Assembly: GCA_003024985.2 (NCBI GenBank)
Contig: PXIH01S0111513.1
DNA length: 10,559 nucleotides
Strand: one strand, 5' to 3'
DNA from: Euperipatoides rowelli
Lineage: Eukaryota > Onychophora > Udeonychophora > Euonychophora > Peripatopsidae
Shown: positions 6,401 through 10,559 of the stretch, piece after piece
Numbering within the stretch: the stretch's first letter is position 1
Layout of the letters: each line of letters starts with the position of its first letter
The notes under the pieces: generated by a model
Database searches by the model: none
Told to the model about the DNA's origin: nothing
Seen by the model: the letters and a program-made list of their open reading frames with translations, nothing else
Made by a program: the position numbers and the translations under genes

Positions 6401-9072
6401 TTTATTAAATAGTTAAATGGTGTTTTTATATATTGATTGTATGCCTCAATTTGTCTTTTACATGTTAAAATACACATAATTTAAGTTTATTTTTTTGTTA
6501 TTTTAAAGATTACAAATCAAAATGTTTTTTTTTTATTTGAAAGGTATTTGAGGACAAAGGCTGATTTAGAATATTTACACACAAATCATCAACAGCTCAA
6601 AGATGATTTGGAGCAGTGCCTGCGAGGGTTAGCATCAGTACAAGAGAGGGAACGTCAGTTACAAGTAATAAATAAAAATTTAGAGAGTGCCCTCAAACAA
6701 CAAAAAGATGAGGTAAATTTATTTTTAAAATTTGGGGGAGAAAAAAAAAACTTGTTAAGCTATAAACAGTATAATAGCCCAGTCACTTTAAGTTTTAACC
6801 TTGCGAAAAATAGTGTGAAGCTAAAAATTGGCACATTTGTTCTATTTGATGTCCTGAACAACATATTAAAAGTCCCAAAATCTGCCTTGCATGCGTCCTG
6901 CAAATCCAGGCGATTGAACACCTGGAGTGTTGGGTAAGTGCAACTTATCACTGGGATGGCTAGTATGTGAATACACTGGGCTTACAGAGGCCAAATAGGG
7001 CTCAAATGAAAGAGAAATAAGTGGGTTTAAGATTTGACTATAGATTGTCTTAAGTGCACATCATCCGGTGCCACACAAAACGACCAAAAAAAACTACAAA
7101 AGTTAAACTTTTTTCCTAGTTCACTCTGGACACTTTATCACAGATATAAAGACATTTGATATAAATTTTTTTCAGTGCTTTTAGATTTTCATTGATATCT
7201 TTGTAGTACATATATGATCAATAGTCACCGAGTTACACACGCTTGAGTGTACCTCACATGTCGCAGTGGCAGTATCATACCACACCAATATAATTATGCT
7301 CCTACGGTAACATACTGTACATTGCAACCAGCTGGAATTGTGTATAATGTTTGTTGATTTCGGAAAGGATAGATAGTCAAAGGTGGAGTTAGTAGTGATG
7401 ACTAAGTTTAGACAAAATCCTTCCCTCCCCCACACCAATATCATCCCACAAGAGCTTTTTTTCACTTTTGTATGTATATTGTTACACAGGTGTGTGTTTA
7501 ATACATGGCCTGGATGGTTTGTTAAATTAAAAAAATATTTTTTCTGAAAGACTAAATTTTAATTGTCAAAAGTGTTAAATAACAAATAGTTACCAGTAAT
7601 AACAATAAAAAAGGGAGAATGGTGATTGTGGTTGAGCGGTAGACTGGCTGATTAATCGTATGCTTCCTCAAGTTTCCTGCAAAACAATACAAAGGGTGAT
7701 AAGGAAGTGTGGCTGCAGTGATATACAAATAGTTTATAATGAAAATTCTGAGGGGAAGAAATATATTCATACCTTCTTTTATTAGAGCTGAAATTCAATG
7801 TTGTCATCTTATCCTAAGTTCCTATCATTAACTAAGCTATTTTGACACATTTCACGGCATCATTCACATATTGGAACATTGGAGACCGAATCTCTGGCAC
7901 TCGCAGCTGCTTCGTGTGTTGCAGCCTCTCTTGCAGTTGTGTGATTATGTTTACCATTTAAAAGTTTTCGTCCCCTTTGAAGCAGCCAGTTCGTTACCCA
8001 GCAAACTGGTGTGTTTGATGATAAATACGGAGTGAATGTTGATGTGCTGCAGTTGATGTTGGAGGGAGAGTTGCTAATTCAAACGAGATGTTTATTATTG
8101 TCTTGGCTATACCTCTGCTGTATATGTAGATCCTCAACTAATCTAGTGTTTGCAATCTCAGCCATTCTAATGCTCAATCAGGAACTTATCTTCTGCTTCT
8201 ATTTTGTCATGGTCTATAAAGTTTGAATATATAGTTATTTATATTATTTAATAATAACAAAGGCACATACTGTTTTTTCCAACTAAAAGAATTACTCAAT
8301 TTCATTCCAAATCCTAAAATGATGTCATTTTTCCTAAATTTCCTTTCAATTTTTTTTTTAAAAATGTTATTACTTTCTAGATTTAAGCTTTTCTCTGAAA
8401 AAAAAAAAAAATGATCGCACAATTTAAATACAGTATTAATTTCTCTTTCAAGATAAAGAATTTCCAAGATTTTTTTTTTTTTAAATAGTATTTTGGTTAC
8501 AGTTATTTATCGTATAAAAAAAATGTGATTCTCATAAATCATTAAATGAGTCATAACATTTAAATTTACTGGTACACAATATTATACTGTAAATGTATTA
8601 AGTCATTGACAATTAATAATATCCACAATAAAAACAAAAAATTGATGCTTATAATTTTATTTAGGTGAAAAAGCTAACCTGTATTATGGAACAGAAGCAC
8701 AGTCAGTATGTTCATGAACAGCGTAAAACTGAACGGGAAATTGATAAATTGAAAGAACGATTGCATCAACTACTTAATGACAAGACACGAGAAAAGCGAC
8801 TTGGTAAATATCCTTTATATTTTATATTAAGATACTGTATTATACACTTTTAAATAAAAAAATCTTAACTTCAAACATCCATTTTAGCTTAAAAATCTGA
8901 ATTTATGTTTAAATATCCGTATGTACTATATTAAATATTTAAAGTAATTTTCAATTAGGTCTTGAATGTATAATACAATTATACTTTATTGTTTAGGAAT
9001 GGAAATAATTAATACTCTTCCTCGATCTGATGGGAAGCGAAGTACTTGGAAGACAGATAACGCAGCTCAGAA
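274..9072 (+). CDS. SSX2IP: SSX2IP/ADIP orthologue (afadin- and alpha-actinin-binding protein), 5' part, five exons
   Basis: Join 274-477, 2649-2785, 6544-6712, 8665-8803, 8997-9072; 241 complete codons plus two bases of a split codon, 3' incomplete. Vertebrate SSX2IP is about 614 residues, so this is roughly the first 40%. Seen: MNDW at the N-terminus (vertebrate MGDW), FCNEDNIDQS near residue 53, ELALFGFPS at 69-77, INCLYELL at about 93-100, QERERQLQ, QQKDEV across the exon C/D junction, KLKERLHQLL at about 199-208, and RSDGKRSTW near 227-235. All are collinear with the Pfam ADIP region of the vertebrate protein as I recall it. From about residue 100 on, the chain is Gln/Glu/Lys/Leu-rich and coiled-coil-like. 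Known of the family: a centrosomal and centriolar-satellite protein (Msd1/SSX2IP) that works with WDR8/WRAP73 in microtubule minus-end anchoring and spindle organisation, and at adherens junctions binds afadin and alpha-actinin. Odd: the loop after FGFPS is shorter than in vertebrates. Identity was recognised by eye, without alignment. Confidence 0.9.
695..723 (+). other. Potential G-quadruplex run
   Basis: Four G-runs of 5, 5, 6 and 4 bases are separated by loops of 1 (T), 7 (AGGATGA) and 1 (T). This meets the usual intramolecular G-quadruplex pattern with tetrads of at least four layers. It lies on the transcribed-RNA-sense strand about 220 bp inside intron 1, in otherwise AT-rich sequence, so it would also form in the pre-mRNA. 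Confidence 0.7.
2299..2339. repeat. Two-tier inverted repeat (hairpin) in intron 1
   Basis: TCACTACAAT at 2299-2308 is the exact reverse complement of ATTGTAGTGA at 2330-2339. Inside it, CCAT (2313-2316) pairs with ATGG (2322-2325) around GAAAA. The structure is 41 nt. No homology of the flanks beyond the arms and no target-site duplication was found, so calling it a foldback element would go beyond the evidence. Confidence 0.65.
2649..2785 (+). CDS. SSX2IP: Exon B: codons 69-113 and two bases of codon 114
   Basis: The acceptor TTTTTCTCTTACAG ends at 2648. The donor AA|GTTAGT lies at 2785/2786. The reading frame continues from exon A without a shift, starting ELALFGFPS, and passes through CFDVVCLINCLYELLQMHL to the split codon AA|G (Lys114). 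In vertebrates the same order is seen (ELTTFGFPS, then a charged loop, then VLNCMNELL). Here the loop is about half as long, a short Asn/Ser/Gly turn. The last 15 residues start the Gln/Glu/Leu-rich helix. Confidence 0.9.
3273..3485 (+). repeat. A-rich direct repeat pair
   Basis: A 14-base A-run followed by CACCAACAAAATTTTAG (3273-3303) recurs as a similar A-run followed by TCAACAAAATTTAG (from 3457 to 3485). The shared segment extends about 13 bases beyond the A-tract, so it is not only homopolymer. It could be two copies of an A-tailed retroposon end or a local duplication. The flanks are not alike. Confidence 0.45.
4874..5143. mobile_element. Non-autonomous hAT-type DNA transposon (MITE-like), 254 bp, with 8-bp TSD
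   Basis: The element is 4882-5135. Terminal inverted repeats are CAGCGTTGGCAAAA (4882-4895) and, read on the minus strand from 5135, CAGGGTTGGCAAAA: 13 of 14 identical. It is flanked by a perfect 8-bp duplication GTAACTGG (4874-4881 and 5136-5143). Termini starting CAG and an 8-bp duplication are the established signature of the hAT superfamily. The interior has no coding capacity. It is a low-complexity fold-back field of A and T runs interleaved with palindromes AAAACCGGTTTT (4925-4936), GGTTTAAACC (5010-5019) and AAACCGGTTT (5056-5065). It must be mobilised in trans if at all. The intact duplication suggests a fairly recent insertion. Confidence 0.87.
5758..6285 (+). repeat. Dispersed 23-nt direct repeat with a third degenerate copy
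   Basis: 5758-5780 and 6233-6255 agree at 22 of 23 bases (core TTTTAACAATG, then G or T, then GCTCCCA). A third, weaker copy at 6265-6285 (core TTTAATAATGTGTTCTC) matches the second at about 16 of 21 bases and lies 31 bp further on. The copies bracket the tRNA-like head at 5828-5893, which suggests that much of 5740-6320 is derived from interspersed repeats. Confidence 0.6.
5828..5893 (-). mobile_element. tRNA-derived SINE head or tRNA pseudogene
   Basis: Read on the minus strand from 5893: GGCGGACTG, then A-box-like TGGTGTAGTGG (5882-5872; consensus TRGYNNARNGG), GCAGAGC, an anticodon-arm-like TCGC/GCGA stem around CTGCTGAC, and B-box-like ACTTCGAATCC (5844-5834; consensus GGTTCGANNCC) at 27 bases from the A box. 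These are the two internal RNA polymerase III promoter boxes in the correct order and spacing. The T stem does not pair and no 3' acceptor strand complements GGCGGAC, so it is not a working tRNA. A SINE head is likelier than a simple pseudogene because repeat copies lie beside it. The 3' limit of the element is not clear. Confidence 0.75.
6544..6712 (+). CDS. SSX2IP: Exon C: completes codon 114, codons 115-170 (coiled coil)
   Basis: The acceptor, after a T-rich tract ending ATTTGAAAG, is at 6543. The first base G completes AAG (Lys). The donor GAG|GTAAAT lies at 6712/6713, phase 0. The peptide is heptad-like and highly charged: YLRTKADLEYLH, QLKDDLEQC, QERERQLQ, INKNLESALKQQKDE. Vertebrate SSX2IP has QERDRQLQ and KNEKDEV at the same places. 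The frame stays open past the donor to 6937, which is probably chance but is noted separately because a strong second donor sits at 6934. Confidence 0.9.
7619..7680 (+). mobile_element. Eroded tRNA-like SINE head
   Basis: TGGTTGAGCGG at 7629-7639 fits the polymerase III A box and is followed by TAGA as in a D arm. About 30 bases later AAGTTTCCTGC (7670-7680) looks like a B box with the CGAA core deleted (compare GGTTCGAATCCTGC). The layout resembles tRNA-Leu/Ser-type SINE heads. With no intact B box this is weak, and chance similarity of the A box alone is possible. Confidence 0.4.
7832..7957 (-). CDS. Short unclassified ORF, 41 aa, possible relic
   Basis: An ATG at 7957 (complement) is preceded by an in-frame TAA, and the frame closes with TAG at 7834-7832. 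The peptide starts MVNIITQLQERLQ and ends DAVKCVKIA. It is unusual here because codon use is GC-rich and varied compared with the surrounding AT-rich intron, and the composition (Gln, Arg, Val, charged) is protein-like. I do not recognise a family. It may be a fragment of a transposon gene or of a nested minus-strand gene, or may be chance; no supporting splice sites were established. Confidence 0.22.
   Translation of the reverse strand: MVNIITQLQERLQHTKQLRVPEIRSPMFQYVNDAVKCVKIA
8665..8803 (+). CDS. SSX2IP: Exon D: codons 171-216 and first base of codon 217
   Basis: The acceptor ATAATTTTATTTAG ends at 8664. The donor TTG|GTAAAT lies at 8803/8804, phase 1. The peptide begins VKKLTCIMEQKHSQY and runs through EREIDKLKERLHQLL to DKTREKRL. 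The KLKERLHQL core is identical in vertebrate SSX2IP and is the best single diagnostic string in the window. It is strongly basic and acidic and predicted helical. Unspliced, the frame would stop at 8851-8853. Confidence 0.92.
8804..8996 (+). other. Intron 4 (193 bp)
   Basis: It starts GTAAATAT and ends TATTGTTTAG. It is phase 1 and AT-rich with in-frame stops, and by far the shortest intron in the window. Nothing else is seen in it. Confidence 0.88.
8997..9072 (+). CDS. SSX2IP: Exon E: completes codon 217, codons 218-241 and two bases of codon 242
   Basis: The acceptor TTTATTGTTTAG ends at 8996. The bases GA complete GGA (Gly217). The peptide is MEIINTLPRSDGKRSTWKTDNAAQ, given here in pieces: MEIINTL, RSDGKRSTW, KTDNAAQ. 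The vertebrate counterpart is MDILNYVGRADGKRGSW. The donor AA|GTAATT at 9072/9073 is only moderately strong. If it is not used, the very next codons are AAG TAA, ending the protein at 242 residues. No matching next exon (family pattern NEDEMYK) is found in the rest of the window, so it must lie downstream. Confidence 0.87.
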
Positions 9073-9931
9073 GTAATTTTTTTTATTTAATGTTTTATTA
9101 AAAAAAAAAAAATGTTATTAGCTTTTCAAATTTAATTGTCTAGCTCTCTCCTTATCCCACCAAGCAGTATCATATTTATGACATTAGAAATTGAAAAATA
9201 TACTTACCAAAATATAATTTGTTTTAGATAATTTTATATTTAAATTAAAATTGGATACTCATTATTTTTTTTAAAAAAAAATAAATTTATTTTACATCAA
9301 TATAAATACAAAAAAAATATATTTCTCAATTACCAATACAAATGAAAAATCAAAGTAATATTTTTTTTTTTTTACAATTGAAAATAATTCACAAATTTCA
9401 GGCAAGTACAAAGTTATCCACATGCCTTATGCTATACACACCTATCAAACGTCTAAGCAAAGCTCTCGGCTATGGCCAAAGGCCTGATTACTCATTCTTA
9501 AAGAATTCTAAGAAATTTAACTTTGTATAATTTCTATGTTGACATTACTAGGTGTATTTAGGGATAAATTGATATTTTTCTATTTTCTAGGCAGTTAAAA
9601 ATTTATCTTCCAATTCTGTTAAGATTATTATATTTTACTGTTCTGTAAAAAGTTAAAGTTTGTATTACTTATATTCTAACTTTTACTTTTACTATACTAT
9701 TCTAATTAGATGCTTAAATTGGTAAAAAAAAAAAAAAAATTAAAAGTGGAATTAATAATTTAATTAGCTCTGTGCTTGTACAATTTTTTTTAAAAGTTGA
9801 ATTGGATTCATCTAGCTTATGTAAATTACCTGTGGGCTTAAGCCTAGTTCAAGCAAAAAAAAAAAATAATAAAAATAAGGTTATGACATCTTGTTGTGTG
9901 GCAAGTGTGATTTAATCTAGTTATTTGATGA

Positions 9932-10094
9932 ACTGTATATACAGTATAAGTGATTTTAATAGTATTAGAAGAAATAATTTAAAATTAATAGAAATGATAA
10001 AATACACTAATCTTTCATATACAGTATGTTCATTCAGCATAATTCCTGCTTTATTATTATATAAAATGATGTTGATGTATTGTATATACAGTAT
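9932..10094. repeat. Cluster of ACTGTATA/TATACAGT palindromic words
   Basis: A perfect 14-bp palindrome ACTGTATATACAGT lies at 9932-9945. The half-word ATACAGTAT recurs at about 10020-10028 and 10086-10094, the last within a longer near-palindrome (TTGTATATACAGTATA). The pieces look like one simple motif dispersed in AT-rich sequence rather than a tandem array. Confidence 0.45.
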
Positions 10095-10495
10095 ATAATT
10101 ACTAATCATAATAGTTACTCATTAAATTTAACGTGTATTAATTGAGATGAATATAATCAGCTGGTACTAGTCTAAAGTGTTATTGTAAATATCTATTAGT
10201 TTTGGCTGTAAACTAACTCAATTTCTATAGTCATGACAGTTAAACTTTTACCCATAATTCTTTGTAATATATAGCACCTAAGGAAGCCTTTAATAATGGT
10301 GGTTTGTATATTGTGTGATTAGTGAATGTAAATCTTGACAATCCTTGCAAATTGGATTAAATATACAGTTAGTTTAAATCAGTGTTGTGTAATGAGGACA
10401 TTGTTCTATCCCTAATAAGGAATACAACTGTGTCTCATCACAAGCTACACACAGCAGAAGCCACCAGTCAGCATAGCTACATAAGCTAATAAGGT

Positions 10496-10517
10496 GCTGA
10501 GGAGTTCGCTCCTCAGC
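10496..10517. repeat. Perfect 9-bp hairpin with TTCG tetraloop
   Basis: GCTGAGGAG (10496-10504), loop TTCG (10505-10508), CTCCTCAGC (10509-10517). The arms are exactly complementary and GC-rich in very AT-rich surroundings. In RNA this would be a stable stem with a UUCG loop, although the closing pair is G-C rather than the extra-stable C-G. The function is unknown; it may belong to an interspersed repeat. Confidence 0.65.
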
Positions 10518-10559
10518 TAATGTACAATACAACAATATTATCATTATTAGTTACTAGCC

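Larger units (their letters stand above)
2786..6543 (+). other. Intron 2 (3758 bp), repeat-bearing
   Basis: It starts GTTAGT and ends TTTGAAAG. It is non-coding in all frames at the lengths examined. Contents: a pair of A-rich direct repeats (3273-3303 and 3457-3485, A-tract followed by CAACAAAATTT), the hAT-type element at 4882-5135, a purine-rich stretch at 5641-5675 with several GG/GGG runs, the tRNA-like head at 5828-5893 and dispersed 23-nt repeat copies around it. One N at 2923. The rest is anonymous AT-rich sequence. Confidence 0.85.
6713..8664 (+). other. Intron 3 (1952 bp), partly repeat-derived
   Basis: It starts GTAAAT and ends TTATTTAG. 6720-8230 is less AT-rich than the other introns and has scattered open frames on both strands (for example minus 7181-7465 and plus 8011-8226), none with recognisable domains. 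This composition suggests old transposon or retroposed sequence. Contents: a strong unused-looking donor at 6934, a 15-mer like U4 snRNA at 7262-7276, CCACACCAATAT repeated at 7280-7291 and 7430-7441, an eroded tRNA-like head at 7619-7680, and a 41-codon minus-strand ORF. 8230-8664 is plain AT-rich sequence with A/T runs. Confidence 0.8.
9073..10559 (+). other. Intron 5, 5' part (at least 1487 bp)
   Basis: It starts GTAATT at the exon E donor; no downstream acceptor can be tied to the family sequence. It is strongly AT-rich with A runs at 9102, 9722 and 9856. Between 9930 and 10100 the word TATACAGTAT recurs three times. After about 10380 composition becomes more balanced and contains the 9-bp hairpin at 10496-10517, which may be the edge of an interspersed repeat running out of the window. 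An exon-like block at 9402-9530 was examined and not accepted. Confidence 0.75.

Noticed and set aside
6760-6951. Minus-strand frame opposite the exon C extension
   Set aside because: It overlaps intron sequence after exon C and has no domain. The somewhat GC-rich 6870-6935 part may be repeat-derived, but I could not identify the repeat.
7181-7465. Minus-strand 94-codon frame
   Set aside because: No recognised motif. It contains an internal repeat (ILVW twice) explained by the CCACACCAATAT direct repeat, and has no acceptor or donor logic. Treated as chance or relic.
7552-7770. Minus-strand 72-codon frame opposite the second tRNA-like head
   Set aside because: Hydrophobic Leu/Ile/Thr/Tyr-rich product of AT-rich DNA. 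It runs antisense through the A-box region, so it is a shadow rather than a gene.
8011-8226. Plus-strand frame beginning VFDDKYGVNVD
   Set aside because: It starts at GTG, soon becomes Leu/Cys/Phe-rich low-information sequence, and has no recognisable domain or flanking splice sites in phase with the host gene. At most a transposon relic.
8207-8467. Minus-strand 86-codon frame in intron 3
   Set aside because: Lys/Asn/Phe-rich with runs from A/T homopolymers (FFFF, KKK); no sign of selection on codons.
2649-9072. Possibility of a processed pseudogene or of broken exons
   Set aside because: The exons are separated by canonical GT-AG introns, the frame is maintained across every junction, and no internal stop or frameshift was found, so the gene appears functional over this part.
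9342-9530. Exon-like block: good acceptor ending TTTCAG at 9401 followed by 42 open codons to a TAA
   Set aside because: Exon E ends in phase 2. In that phase the block reads KQVQSYPHAL and stops after 18 codons; the long frame needs phase 0. Neither resembles the next conserved segment of SSX2IP. It could only be an alternative terminal exon, with no polyadenylation signal evident nearby.
9921-10109. Minus-strand 62-codon frame in intron 5
   Set aside because: Ile/Tyr/Leu-rich product of the TATACAGTAT repeats; no coding signal.
1-10559. CRISPR array, prokaryotic operon, ribosome binding sites, terminators, rRNA or intact tRNA genes
   Set aside because: No regularly spaced identical repeats, no prokaryotic-style contiguous genes and no complete cloverleaf. 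The window is spliced eukaryotic DNA.

Overview
The window is eukaryotic, almost certainly metazoan, genomic DNA. It is very AT-rich, full of poly(A)/poly(T) tracts, has no long uninterrupted reading frame, and carries a spliced gene on the + strand. Five consecutive exons, each bounded by an AG acceptor and a GT donor and with matching intron phases, join into 241 codons. I recognise the product as an orthologue of SSX2IP/ADIP (afadin- and alpha-actinin-binding protein; Msd1/SSX2IP of centrosomes). The resemblance to the vertebrate protein runs through the whole N-terminal third, but the low GC, a shortened loop and the divergent N-terminus fit an AT-rich invertebrate or early-branching deuterostome better than a mammal. 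The species cannot be fixed from the sequence. Two single N bases (1748, 2923) mark it as assembly sequence.

Layout: 1-264 is upstream intron or 5' flank ending in a pyrimidine-rich acceptor. Exon A (265-477) carries the start codon at 274. Intron 1 (478-2648) holds a G-quadruplex-type G-rich run and a perfect 10-bp inverted repeat. Exon B (2649-2785) is followed by intron 2 (2786-6543), the largest, which contains an intact-looking non-autonomous hAT-type transposon (4882-5135, with 8-bp target-site duplication) and a minus-strand tRNA-like SINE head (about 5828-5893) flanked by dispersed repeat copies. Exon C (6544-6712) is followed by intron 3 (6713-8664), whose less AT-rich middle carries a second, eroded tRNA-like head, a short minus-strand ORF and a U4-snRNA-like 15-mer. 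Exon D (8665-8803), a very short intron 4 (8804-8996) and exon E (8997-9072) follow. From 9073 to the end is intron 5, closed near its end by a perfect 9-bp hairpin with a TTCG loop. The rest of the protein (roughly the C-terminal 60% if it has vertebrate length) and the true first exon lie outside the window.

The five exons make the conserved N-terminal globular segment and the first coiled coils of one protein. Everything else is intronic, much of it repeat-derived. I see no operon, defence system, CRISPR array or other multigene system. The most interesting non-genic items are the hAT element, the two tRNA-like heads, and an alternative donor that would create a premature stop.
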